A DNA stretch of 64,000 nt, from NCBI GenBank assembly GCA_964523895.1, contig CAZGBJ010000012.1, positions 8,351 to 72,350 of the forward strand, given 5' to 3'. Position numbers and translations under genes: made by a program. The stretch is from UBA7359 sp964523895. Lineage in GTDB: Bacteria; Pseudomonadota; Gammaproteobacteria; Eutrophobiales; Eutrophobiaceae. Below the pieces are notes generated by a model that was not told the origin of the DNA, made no database searches, and saw only the letters and a list, made by a program, of their open reading frames with translations. This document shows, piece by piece, positions 50,225-58,841 of the stretch; position 1 is the stretch's first letter; each line of letters opens with the position of its first letter.

Positions 50225-52633
50225 TTATTTTTTAATTTGTTGTATTGCCAGTGAAGCTTGATTGCGTAGCGTTTTAAAAAAACCGAGACCTTCCATAGAA
50301 ATTTGTGTTCCTGAATCATCGTTATCGGCGTATATCAAACCAAGACATCGCTTGTTTACAATCAATGGGTAAAGAACAACCGTTTTTGGCATCGTTAGTT
50401 CTCTTATCCATGATGGAATTTTATCTTTATACTCATCCGAGTTAACGTCCAGTACGATGTATTCTTTGCCGGTTTTGATTGTTGAAACAAAGACATCATT
50501 CGAGTTATCTATTTTGTAGCGAAACTTAGGTATGATTTCATCAATCCCTTTTCCTAAACCGAAGCGTGCTAACACTTGCTTGTTTTTGGCATTATGCATT
50601 GCAAACAGAACCCGGTTGAAACCCATGCCTCGATAAATTGTTTCCAGAACCATGGTCAGTATGTCATTAAGATCTATGTCACCTAGAAGTGAATTTGTTA
50701 TTTCAGCAATGCCGTTGACCAATATATCGTGTTGATCTTGTTGTTGTGTTTTCGGCTCAGCTTTGGTGGTAGTAATTGAAATACCATCTTCAACAGGCGC
50801 ATTATTATTAGCTTCTGTTATTGATTGTTCCTCTTCTTTATTTCCTTCGATATTTTTACGAAGGTTTTTAAATACAGTGACCTTGCTGGTATCGATATTC
50901 AATATTCGTGTGAATTCTTCGGCTTCCTTGATTGAAGACTCGAGAAGCTCTGAAATGCTATCTTTGCTCATACCGAGTGAATCTTTATATCGTACAGCTA
51001 ATTCTTCATAGGCCTGTTCTGTATTCTCTGAATCACTGCTTATGGCGCAGAGTTCATTAGAGAAACAGGCAAGTTGTCTTAATGAGTCATCTGAAGTTTT
51101 TGCGACGGGGACAACACCTTCAGGTAATTTCCTCATTCCATCGCCAATAATATCGGGTAACTTCCATTCTTTTGCGATACCGCGCCCCAATTCTTCGTAA
51201 CTTACGCCAAGTACCGATCGCATTGCCTGGTCTTCATCGACGCCTTTGTTGGTAACCAGTGTCTTCATGGCTTCAAATTCTTCCGGGAAGTAATAAATCG
51301 ACAATAACTTGCCGAGTAGATGAAACATGGAAGTGACAAATGCCGATTCAACATCCTCCTCACTGATATTCTTCATTTGTTTGGCTTTTTCGCGAGCAAT
51401 AATGCCACTCATCAATGCAGTGTATGCGGCGTTCTTCAGCTCATTCGCTTGCTCATTGTTTTGCAGATGTTCAAACAAGATGATACTTAATACGGCGGCA
51501 CGTACCTGTTCAAAGCCGAGGATGACAACGGCTCTGGAGACAGTTGTAATTTCCCCGCCGAACTGCCCATAAAAACAGGAATTCACCAAGCGTACAACTT
51601 TTGTAGTTAAGGCAAAGTCCTTTAGGATGACATTCGAAAGCTCAGTTGCAGAGTTAACATTCGAAGTAGAAGACTTTTGGTTTATTTCAGCAATATGACT
51701 TGAAACAGCAGGAAAATCCCGTTTGCGTTTCATACGACGTAAAAGAAAATCAACGGTACTGGATACATTACCTTCAGATGTTTCTTTTTTATCTTCATCA
51801 TCAATTTTGAGGTATTTTTTTAATGCTGTTTGCATTTCTGTTGCATTGGAATATCGTTTAGCAGGATCTTTTTCCAATGCTTTCATGACAATTGCATCAA
51901 GGTCTTTATCTATTTCCGGGTTGCGTTTTGAGGGTGGCGCGACTGTTTCATTCGTTATCTTATACATGATAGCCATTGAGTTATTAGCCGCATAGACTTG
52001 ATGTCCCGTAAGCATTTCATAAAGAATTAAACCGCTGGCAAAAATATCAACCGATGGACTTAATTCACTGTTGTTTAGTTGTTCTGGGGCAAGATAATTG
52101 ACTGTTCCTGTTACTTCAGCGCTAGCTGCTACTGTCCCGGCCATTACAGAAATACCAAAATCCATGATGCGAATGTTGCCTTCTTTATCAATCAACAGGT
52201 TTGATGGATTCAAATCACGGTGGATAATCTTATTACTATGTGCATAGCCGATACCATCCAACACATGGTTTATAATTTTAATGGCATCATATTGTTTTAA
52301 TTTTCCATCACGCTTTAAGCATTGTTTTAGTTGTTCACCTTCATAGTATTGATAAACAAGAAAAGGATGATCGTTGTGATAACCGATCTCGTACAAAGGA
52401 ATAATATGTGAATGATTTAACTGGCTAACGTGTTTCGCTTCCTGATTCAATTGTTCAGCGTCCTGGCTGTGCTTATCAATTGTTTTTATGGCGACTTTGC
52501 GTCCGAGTTGGGTATCTTCTGCGAGGTAGACGATACCCTGCGCTCCCTTTCCCAATATATCAATGGGCTCAAACCGCCCTATCTGTTTTGGTAGGGAGGA
52601 ATTTGCTATTTTTTTATTTGCTACAGCACCCAT
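50225..52633 (-). CDS. Ser/Thr protein kinase-HDOD-GAF fusion
   Basis: The 802-residue protein has three parts. A bacterial Ser/Thr kinase (about 20-275): glycine loop ILGKGAQGIVY, Lys in VAIKTI, catalytic HRDLNPSNLL and MDFGIS, all intact. An HDOD domain (about 305-545) with LSNVILKDFALTTKVV and AVVILGFEQVRAAVLS. A C-terminal GAF domain (about 640-800) with a YPLIVNKRCLGLIYADN run. The order joins phosphorylation, an HDOD platform and small-molecule sensing in one cytoplasmic protein. The HDOD protein gene follows 15 bases later. Targets and ligand are unknown. Confidence 0.92.
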   Translation of the reverse strand: MGAVANKKIANSSLPKQIGRFEPIDILGKGAQGIVYLAEDTQLGRKVAIKTIDKHSQDAEQLNQEAKHVSQLNHSHIIPLYEIGYHNDHPFLVYQYYEGEQLKQCLKRDGKLKQYDAIKIINHVLDGIGYAHSNKIIHRDLNPSNLLIDKEGNIRIMDFGISVMAGTVAASAEVTGTVNYLAPEQLNNSELSPSVDIFASGLILYEMLTGHQVYAANNSMAIMYKITNETVAPPSKRNPEIDKDLDAIVMKALEKDPAKRYSNATEMQTALKKYLKIDDEDKKETSEGNVSSTVDFLLRRMKRKRDFPAVSSHIAEINQKSSTSNVNSATELSNVILKDFALTTKVVRLVNSCFYGQFGGEITTVSRAVVILGFEQVRAAVLSIILFEHLQNNEQANELKNAAYTALMSGIIAREKAKQMKNISEEDVESAFVTSMFHLLGKLLSIYYFPEEFEAMKTLVTNKGVDEDQAMRSVLGVSYEELGRGIAKEWKLPDIIGDGMRKLPEGVVPVAKTSDDSLRQLACFSNELCAISSDSENTEQAYEELAVRYKDSLGMSKDSISELLESSIKEAEEFTRILNIDTSKVTVFKNLRKNIEGNKEEEQSITEANNNAPVEDGISITTTKAEPKTQQQDQHDILVNGIAEITNSLLGDIDLNDILTMVLETIYRGMGFNRVLFAMHNAKNKQVLARFGLGKGIDEIIPKFRYKIDNSNDVFVSTIKTGKEYIVLDVNSDEYKDKIPSWIRELTMPKTVVLYPLIVNKRCLGLIYADNDDSGTQISMEGLGFFKTLRNQASLAIQQIKK

Positions 52634-52707
52634 GTTTTATTCTCAAATAACGCTTAAATAGTTAGCGGCAGTGTTGTCGGAATCTTGAGACAATTTGAAA
52701 AATACGG

Positions 52708-52733
52708 GTATCACGGGTATATACCCGTGATAC
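52708..52733. repeat. perfect 26-base palindrome
   Basis: The sequence reads GTATCACGGGTAT and then its exact reverse complement with no loop. The half-site recurs in the same orientation at 52935-52947, so the 214 bases between could be an insertion bordered by 13-base direct repeats. Confidence 0.85.
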
Positions 52734-52934
52734 TTGAAAATACGTGTTCAGAGTATGTGTGTTTTCTTTCAAGGCAAGGCGCGACGATGCGCATGGTCGC
52801 TCCCTGCAAAGAGGAGCACCAACAGTAGGCGCTTTAGGCGACGCCGCCTAGAAAACGACGTGTGATGTGCATGGAAGCACAAATGCAGCGAATGCATGGA
52901 TGCGTAAGAGCGGCCTATGAATATGCCTTTTCAG
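52734..52934. repeat. dispersed repeat between direct copies of GTATCACGGGTAT
   Basis: The piece contains TAGGCGCTTTAGGCGA (52826-52841), found as exact reverse complement at 47819-47834, a TAGGCG/CGCCTA hairpin (52835-52850) and a TGCATGGATGCG run like the other repeat copies. GC content is clearly above that of the neighbours. It carries no gene. Confidence 0.7.
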
Positions 52935-53001
52935 GTATCACGGGTATTAGCTTGTAGGAAGTGCTAAATTCGCGGAAAATAACTAAAAAAACGATATTAA
53001 T

Positions 53002-54414
53002 ATGTCTATAAAACGTTCCTCCATTCACGGTCAGTGGTCTTCTCGCTGGGCCTTCATTCTCGCTGCGACAGGCTCAGCTGTTGGTCTTGGCAATATTTGG
53101 CGATTCCCCTATTTAACCGGTGAAAATGGTGGTGGTGCATTCGTCCTGGTTTATCTGGCATGTGTCGCTGTTGTGGGAATACCCATATTGATGGCTGAGA
53201 TTCTATTAGGTCGTCGTGGACGACAAAGTCCGATTAATACAATGAGCACTCTGGCAGAAGAAGAAGGTTTGAGTCGACATTGGCAACTGCTTGGCTGGAT
53301 GGGAGTGATAGCGGGTTTTATCATTCTGTCTTATTACAGTGTTATTGCAGGATGGACTCTAGCCTACATATTCAGAACGGGTTCGGGTCTTTTTGTCGAT
53401 GCAGATGCCTCATTAACGAAACAGATATTTACCGAATTTATTTCTGATCCTGAAAAATTATTGGCATGGCATACAAGCTTTATATTAATAACCGTCATTG
53501 TTGTTTCGCGTGGTGTAAAGAATGGTCTTGAACAGGCAGTTAAATTTTTAATGCCAGCGTTGTTTATCTTGCTTTTAATCATGGTTGGTTATGCTATGAG
53601 TACCGAGAAATTTGTTGAAGGTATCAGCTATTTATTCGTACCTGACTTTGATCGTTTAGCAGATAAGAATTTTTTCTCAGATATCTTCTTGCCTGCTTTG
53701 GGACAGGCATTTTTTAGTTTGAGTATTGGTATGGGTGCTATCATGATCTACGGTTCCTACTTATCGCAAAAATCATCGATAACGTTTAATTGTTTTACCA
53801 TTGCTATTGCAGATACCTCTGTTGCACTTCTGGCCGGCATTGCAATTTTTCCTATCGTGTTTACTTATGGTCTCGAACCGGCAGGTGGTCCGGGATTAAT
53901 ATTTATTTCCTTGCCAATTGCTTTTGGACAAATGCCTTTTGGTACTTTTTTTGGAACCCTGTTTTTTATATTATTATTATTCGCAGCCTGGACTTCTGCT
54001 ATTTCCTTGCTTGAACCTGCCGTGACCTGGTTAGTTGAAAATAAAAATATGACTCGTTTAAAAGCCACAGTATTGTCGGGTATTATTGCCTGGGGACTTG
54101 GTTTAGTGACGGTATTGTCTTTTAATATTTGGGCATTTTCTTTCCCCTTTGCTGGCTCGATCAAAGAGAACGGGATGTTTGATATATTTGATATTTTGAC
54201 ATCAAATATTATGTTGCCGTTAGGTGGTTTACTAGTCGCTATCTTTGTGGCCTGGAAGATGTCCAGAACATCAACAGTCGAAGAGCTAGGGCTAGGTGAC
54301 AGTACTGCATATAGAGCATGGCATTTTGCTGTTCGTTATATTGCACCTTTTGGAGTGATTATTATATTTCTAAATGCGATAGGTTTTTTCAAACTGCTGA
54401 GCCTGAGTAATTAA
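53002..54414 (+). CDS. sodium-dependent transporter of the NSS (SNF) family
   Basis: The 470-residue protein has about twelve membrane segments and the NSS signature at its start: WSSRWAFILAATGSAVGLGN near 12-31 followed by WRFPYLTGENGGGAFVLVY. The GSYLSQKSS run near 249 and DTSVALLAGIAIFP near 271 are family-typical. It imports amino acids or related compounds with Na+; the substrate is not evident. It sits just before ratA with a 12-base gap and may be co-transcribed. Confidence 0.94.
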   Translation: MSIKRSSIHGQWSSRWAFILAATGSAVGLGNIWRFPYLTGENGGGAFVLVYLACVAVVGIPILMAEILLGRRGRQSPINTMSTLAEEEGLSRHWQLLGWMGVIAGFIILSYYSVIAGWTLAYIFRTGSGLFVDADASLTKQIFTEFISDPEKLLAWHTSFILITVIVVSRGVKNGLEQAVKFLMPALFILLLIMVGYAMSTEKFVEGISYLFVPDFDRLADKNFFSDIFLPALGQAFFSLSIGMGAIMIYGSYLSQKSSITFNCFTIAIADTSVALLAGIAIFPIVFTYGLEPAGGPGLIFISLPIAFGQMPFGTFFGTLFFILLLFAAWTSAISLLEPAVTWLVENKNMTRLKATVLSGIIAWGLGLVTVLSFNIWAFSFPFAGSIKENGMFDIFDILTSNIMLPLGGLLVAIFVAWKMSRTSTVEELGLGDSTAYRAWHFAVRYIAPFGVIIIFLNAIGFFKLLSLSN

Positions 54415-54426
54415 ATCTATTTAATA

Positions 54427-54864
54427 ATGACGAAAATAAGTAAGCAAGCTAATGTTGCATACAGTGCCAGGCAAATGTATGCACTAGTTAACGATATTAA
54501 ATCTTATCCTGAATTTCTTCCATGGTGTACTGAAGCAAATATGCTGGAAGAAAAAAGTAATTCTTTAATCGCATCTGTATCAATTTCATTAGGTAAGATT
54601 AAACAAAGTTTTACCACTGAGAATACAATGGAAGCTGATACTTCAATTAGTATGAAACTTGTGAAAGGCCCATTTAAAGAACTAAATGGTCATTGGCAAT
54701 TTTATGATGATGCTAATGGTGGGTGTTCCGTATCATTAGATATGCAGTTTGAATTTAAAAATAAAATTATGAAACATACACTAGGCACAGCTTTTAAAAA
54801 AATTACGGCTTCTTTAGTTGATGCCTTTGTCGAAAGAGCACGGGTTGTTTATGGCACAGAATGA
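54427..54864 (+). CDS. ratA: RatA/COQ10-like START-domain protein
   Basis: The 145-residue product is a small START-like domain: ARQMYALVNDIKSYPEFLPWCTEA near 14-37 is the family signature, followed by ISLGKIKQSFTT and FEFKNKIMKHTLGTAF. E. coli RatA was described as blocking 70S ribosome association, and the fold is shared with Coq10, which binds ubiquinone. Its place next to rnfH is a standard gammaproteobacterial arrangement. The rnfH start lies inside its last codons. Confidence 0.93.
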   Translation: MTKISKQANVAYSARQMYALVNDIKSYPEFLPWCTEANMLEEKSNSLIASVSISLGKIKQSFTTENTMEADTSISMKLVKGPFKELNGHWQFYDDANGGCSVSLDMQFEFKNKIMKHTLGTAFKKITASLVDAFVERARVVYGTE

Positions 54865-55138
54865 GACAATTACTATTGAACTCATTTATATAAAACCAGG
54901 AAATCAAAGTAGCCTAAGTCTTGATTTAGTTAAAGGAAGTAATATAAATCAGGCAATTCACTTGTCTGGTTTATTGGAACGTTTTCCCGAGATTGATCTG
55001 GCAGTAAATAAAGTTGGTATATTCAGTAAAATACAGAAACTCGATACTGTTTTGCATTCAGGTGATCGAATAGAAATTTATCGTCCATTACAAGCTGATC
55101 CGAAAGAAGCCAGACGTCAGCGAGCAAAAAAGAAGTAA
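54851..55138 (+). CDS. rnfH: RnfH family ubiquitin-like protein
   Basis: I start at ATG 54851 (95 residues), which overlaps ratA by 14 bases; the frame is open a little further up but without protein support. The product shows the RnfH pattern: ITIELIYIKPGNQSSLSL at the start, NKVGIFSKIQKLDTVLHSGDRIEIYRPL and a basic DPKEARRQRAKKK end. The fold is ubiquitin-like; function is unknown. It belongs to the ratA-rnfH pair. Confidence 0.93.
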   Translation: MAQNETITIELIYIKPGNQSSLSLDLVKGSNINQAIHLSGLLERFPEIDLAVNKVGIFSKIQKLDTVLHSGDRIEIYRPLQADPKEARRQRAKKK

Positions 55139-55144
55139 GATATA

Positions 55145-55606
55145 TTATTCGCCAGGAGTTACCTTGTCCCACAAGCGACCAAAGAAACCTTTTTCTTCTT
55201 TTGTTGATTCCGGCACAATTATCGCCTCATCTTCAGTCACTATTTCATTTTCTTTTCTGGGAACATTAGAAGTTTCTATATCACCGGAAACATGGGTCAA
55301 TTTTTCATCTTCGAAATGAAGCGTGATATGACGCTGTTCTCTTACACCCCCACCTTCCTGAAAGCTGAATATATATTCCCAACGCTCATTATGAAAAGGG
55401 TCTATTATGACAGGCGTACCCATTATGAATTTCACTTGATTCATATCCATGCCGGGTTTTAGTTTATTGATCATGTCTTGCTCGATGACATTACCTTGTT
55501 GGATATCTATTTTATAGAGTAAAGGTAGATTGTAGCCGCCATCAAAGCTACGACTACACGCAGCAAGGATAATCAGGGAAAGACAGAATAGGACTATATT
55601 TTTCAT
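55145..55606 (-). CDS. bamE: outer membrane assembly lipoprotein BamE
   Basis: I use ATG 55606 (153 residues), giving a lipoprotein signal with lipobox LAAC; the frame is open further to a TTG. BamE is part of the BAM complex that inserts outer-membrane barrels. Seen are YKIDIQQGNVIEQ, KLKPGMDMNQVKFIMGTP and NERWEYIFSF, the SmpA/OmlA fold. The tail of about 40 acidic residues after the domain (VPRKENEIVTEDE) is longer than in E. coli. It lies between rnfH (convergent) and fur (divergent), the usual order. Confidence 0.95.
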   Translation of the reverse strand: MKNIVLFCLSLIILAACSRSFDGGYNLPLLYKIDIQQGNVIEQDMINKLKPGMDMNQVKFIMGTPVIIDPFHNERWEYIFSFQEGGGVREQRHITLHFEDEKLTHVSGDIETSNVPRKENEIVTEDEAIIVPESTKEEKGFFGRLWDKVTPGE

Positions 55607-55767
55607 GTTGATGAATTGATATTTTGAAAACAATTAATGTTCAGATTTAATGGGGAGGATAACTCTTGCAGTAGAATTCCTCAACGACATTTATTCTCAT
55701 TTAACGTATACTTTTTTAATTCTATTGTTGCCGTATTAAATAAAACTTTTCTTGCAAGGGGGATTAG

Positions 55768-56169
55768 TTGGAAGCACGAGACTTAAAAAAAGCCGGCCTT
55801 AAGGCAACGCTACCCAGAATCCGAATTCTGCAGATTTTGGAAGACTCTGATGAGCGCCATATGAGTGCTGAGGATGTTTATAAAACATTATTAAGCCATG
55901 GCGAAGAAGTAGGTCTGGCCACAGTTTATCGTGTATTGACACAATTTGAAGCAGCAGGATTAGTTATGCGACATAACTTCGATTCTGGACATTCTGTGTT
56001 CGAATTAGATCTTGGTGTTCATCATGATCATATGATTTGTCTGCAAACAGGAAAGGTGATTGAATTTCAAAATGAAGAGATCGAAAAATTACAAAAAGCA
56101 ATTGCGGAAGAACAGGGTTATGAACTCATGGAACATAAACTTGTGTTATACGTAAAACCTAAGGAGTGA
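55768..56169 (+). CDS. fur: ferric uptake regulator Fur
   Basis: The 133-residue protein starts at TTG with an AAGGGGG site upstream, at the position of the family start (EARDLKKAGLKATLPR). DNA-binding helix (HMSAEDVYKTLL, GLATVYRVL) and metal residues (HHDHMICL, FEL) are clear. The second Cys of the E. coli CxxC pair is Thr (ICLQTG) and the Cys/His-rich tail is missing, as in Pseudomonas-type Fur, so structural zinc binding at that site is unlikely. It uses Fe2+ to repress iron genes. It is next to bamE and recN. Confidence 0.95.
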   Translation: MEARDLKKAGLKATLPRIRILQILEDSDERHMSAEDVYKTLLSHGEEVGLATVYRVLTQFEAAGLVMRHNFDSGHSVFELDLGVHHDHMICLQTGKVIEFQNEEIEKLQKAIAEEQGYELMEHKLVLYVKPKE

Positions 56170-56179
56170 AGCGTGGCGG

Positions 56180-57835
56180 TCATTCAAGCATTTGCGCTGC
56201 GTTTGCCCGGCTTTCATTGGTAACTTCCATACCCGCTAATAATCGAGCAACTTCATCAATCCGTTCTTGTTGATCAAGGTGCATTACCTGAGTGAATGTT
56301 TCGTCCGCTTTCGTGTTTTTTATAACACGACAATGATGGTGTCCACATGATGCGACCTGGGCGAGGTGAGTGACACAAAATATCTGCCGGTGTTCTGCAA
56401 GGCCGTGTAATAATTTCCCCACTATTTCTGCAATACTACCGCTGATTCCGGCATCAACTTCATCAAATATCATTGTTGCTGCACCTTTATCTTTTGATCC
56501 GATAATTTGTATTGCCAAACTAAGTCGGGATAGTTCTCCACCTGAAGCAACTTTGGTAATGGGTCTTAAAGGCTGACCTGGATTGGTTGATACCATAAAT
56601 GCAACTTTATCCATGCCCAATTGATGTGGTGTTTCATCTTCGATATGTTCTAACGCTATATTGAATTTTCCACCCATACCAAGTTCATGCATTTTTTTTG
56701 TTACAGAGATTGAAAATTTTTCTGCAGCGTCATTTCGTTTTTTTGTGAGTTGTCTGGCAAGTTTAAAATATTGTTTTGTCAGTTCAGCTTTTTGTTGTTG
56801 CAAAAGTTCGTGTTGCTCCTGACCTCCTTCTAGTTGATTTAACTGCATTGTTAATAAATTTAAATGTTCTGGTAATGCTTCAGGTTTCACTTTATGTTTT
56901 CGAGACAAGTCATGAAGTTTATCCAGACGACTTTCTATTATTCCTGTTTGATCTGTATCTATTTCAAAACGCTCCACATAACTTTTTAATTCATGGCTGG
57001 CTTCTTCAATTTGTATAGTTGCACTATCGAGTAAGTTACTAATGTTTTCTAATGAATGATCAAAAGTACAAAGATCATTTATTTCTTTTTGATGTTGTGA
57101 CAATTTGTCATTAATTGAAGACTCTGATTCTGATAAATCAGAAAGTATTGTTTTGCATGAATCCAGTAAGCGTTGCGAATGTGATTGACGTTTAAGCTCT
57201 TCTGATAATTCAATATATTCTGATTCGCCAATAGCAAGTTGATCAAGTTCTTCTATTTGATATTTCAGCAGGGTCAATCTCGCTTCAAAATCTTTCCCGT
57301 CAGTTTTGTAATTCTGCAATTGTTCATTTACCTGTTTCCATTCCTGATAAACAGTAGAGACATTCTTTAGTAAAGAATCATATTGACCAAATTGATCTAA
57401 CAACTCTCTTTGTGTTTTTTGTCTAGATAAAGATTGATGTGCATGTTGCCCATGAATATCAATCAGGTATTCGCCAATCTCTCGAAGAGTCTGGACAGGA
57501 ACGGGTGTGTTATTTAAAAAAGCGCGGGAACGCCCATCTTTATTTATGGTTCGTCTAATAAACAATTCATCGTCAGACTCAATTTCCATTTCATCAAGCC
57601 GATCATTGATATTTGAATTATTGCTTATAGAAAAGATAGCGGTGATATCCGTTTTGTTAGTGCCGCCGCGAATAATATTCATATCGGCGCGATCACCTAG
57701 TATCAGACCCAGCGCGTCGAGCAGGATTGATTTACCCGCACCCGTCTCACCAGTCAACACAGTCATACCTGATTTGAAATCAAGGTTTAAACTATCAATA
57801 ATTGCCAGATTGTTGATGGCGAGATGTCTTAGCAA
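56180..57835 (-). CDS. recN: DNA repair protein RecN
   Basis: The 551-residue SMC-like ATPase acts early in double-strand break repair. Walker A GETGAGKS near 29-36, the long coiled coil (about 160-390), the signature run near 430 (VASGGELSRLSLAIQI) and Walker B MIFDEVDAGISG near 459 are all seen. It ends near NAAQMLE. The nadK gene ends 2 bases before its start on the same strand, so the pair is one operon. LexA boxes were not recognised. Confidence 0.96.
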   Translation of the reverse strand: MLRHLAINNLAIIDSLNLDFKSGMTVLTGETGAGKSILLDALGLILGDRADMNIIRGGTNKTDITAIFSISNNSNINDRLDEMEIESDDELFIRRTINKDGRSRAFLNNTPVPVQTLREIGEYLIDIHGQHAHQSLSRQKTQRELLDQFGQYDSLLKNVSTVYQEWKQVNEQLQNYKTDGKDFEARLTLLKYQIEELDQLAIGESEYIELSEELKRQSHSQRLLDSCKTILSDLSESESSINDKLSQHQKEINDLCTFDHSLENISNLLDSATIQIEEASHELKSYVERFEIDTDQTGIIESRLDKLHDLSRKHKVKPEALPEHLNLLTMQLNQLEGGQEQHELLQQQKAELTKQYFKLARQLTKKRNDAAEKFSISVTKKMHELGMGGKFNIALEHIEDETPHQLGMDKVAFMVSTNPGQPLRPITKVASGGELSRLSLAIQIIGSKDKGAATMIFDEVDAGISGSIAEIVGKLLHGLAEHRQIFCVTHLAQVASCGHHHCRVIKNTKADETFTQVMHLDQQERIDEVARLLAGMEVTNESRANAAQMLE

Positions 57836-57837
57836 GT

Positions 57838-58701
57838 TTACTTACTCCAGTGTAACTTCTCGCGCAATATATGAAATTGATCGTGTTCTGGAGGGTGGAT
57901 CAATCTTATCTTTTTGTTTTTCTTTTTAACTTGAACACGATCGTTTGGCGCTAATTCAAGTTTGATTTCACCATCAAAAGTAAGCCGAGCTTGATCAATT
58001 TCTCTGGTGCTAACGACGATTTCAATATGACTATTGCCATCAACGACAATCGGTCGATTGGTCAGTGAATAAGGGCATATAGGCACTAATAATAGAGCAT
58101 CTAGCGAAGGATGAACGACTGGACCGCCACCTGCCAGTGCATAGGCAGTTGAGCCCGTTGGCGAAGAAACAATCATGCCATCAGAACGGTGAGTATGGAC
58201 AAAAGCACCGTCGATGTATGTCTTAAGTTCGACCAGCCGAGCAATATTCCATTTCTGGATGACGATGTCATTTAATGCATAGCCTTCATATATACACTCG
58301 TCACCACGAAATACCTGACCACTTAATAAAAAACGAGCATCTTCAACATAGTGTCCATTTAGAATTTCATCCATGCTGTTTGCAATATCATCTGCTGGAA
58401 TATCGGACAAAAAACCGACATGACCTAAATTGATACCAAGCAATGGTACATTGAAGTCACAGAGGATATGAGACGCCATCAACATGGTACCGTCACCACC
58501 GATGGCAATAACCAAATCACAATGCTTGCCTAGTTCATTGGCATCATAAACATCGAAATTGTGTTCACTGAGCAAATCGGCACAACACTTATCCAGGATT
58601 ATTTTCTGTTCGCGAGAACCTAGATACTCAACTACTTCAGTTAAGGTTGTTTGAATGGCTTTGACGCCAGAATTAGTAATAAGTCCGATTCGGTTAAACA
58701 T
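57838..58701 (-). CDS. nadK: NAD kinase
   Basis: The 287-residue enzyme phosphorylates NAD to NADP. The glycine-rich IGGDGTML near 69-76, NLGHVGFLSD near 93-102, NDIVIQK near 143 and SPTGSTAYALAGGGPVV near 177-193 are family signatures. Length is normal. It is the upstream gene of the nadK-recN operon and is divergent from hrcA, with the degenerate CIRCE in the 140 bases between. Confidence 0.97.
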   Translation of the reverse strand: MFNRIGLITNSGVKAIQTTLTEVVEYLGSREQKIILDKCCADLLSEHNFDVYDANELGKHCDLVIAIGGDGTMLMASHILCDFNVPLLGINLGHVGFLSDIPADDIANSMDEILNGHYVEDARFLLSGQVFRGDECIYEGYALNDIVIQKWNIARLVELKTYIDGAFVHTHRSDGMIVSSPTGSTAYALAGGGPVVHPSLDALLLVPICPYSLTNRPIVVDGNSHIEIVVSTREIDQARLTFDGEIKLELAPNDRVQVKKKNKKIRLIHPPEHDQFHILREKLHWSK

Positions 58702-58784
58702 GATTATTAAGGGCTATCCCATTGATTTTTAGTTAAACATAGCATGCTCAGCTATTGTGACCAATATTCTGATATTTCCAGAGT

Positions 58785-58811
58785 TTTGCACTCTATAGAG
58801 GACAGTGCTAA
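58785..58811 (+). promoter_or_regulatory. degenerate CIRCE operator upstream of hrcA
   Basis: TTTGCACTC, nine bases, CAGTGCTAA. This matches the CIRCE consensus (TTAGCACTC-N9-GAGTGCTAA) with one change in each arm. It lies 31 bases before the hrcA ATG, where HrcA would bind to repress the heat-shock operon. Confidence 0.85.
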
Positions 58812-58841
58812 ATTTCCATTTAATATCCCTGTTTTTCTTTA

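Larger units (their letters stand above)
52634..53001. other. repeat-filled intergenic region before the NSS transporter
   Basis: This stretch holds a 26-base perfect palindrome (52708-52733), the repeat-family match 52826-52841, and a second copy of half of the palindrome (52935-52947). No protein frame is credible. A promoter for the transporter gene may lie in the last 50 bases. Confidence 0.6.

Noticed and set aside
52957..52966. GTGCTAAATT near the NSS transporter as CIRCE half-site
   Set aside because: There is no second arm at the required spacing. The same holds for a CAGTGCTAA at about 36393.
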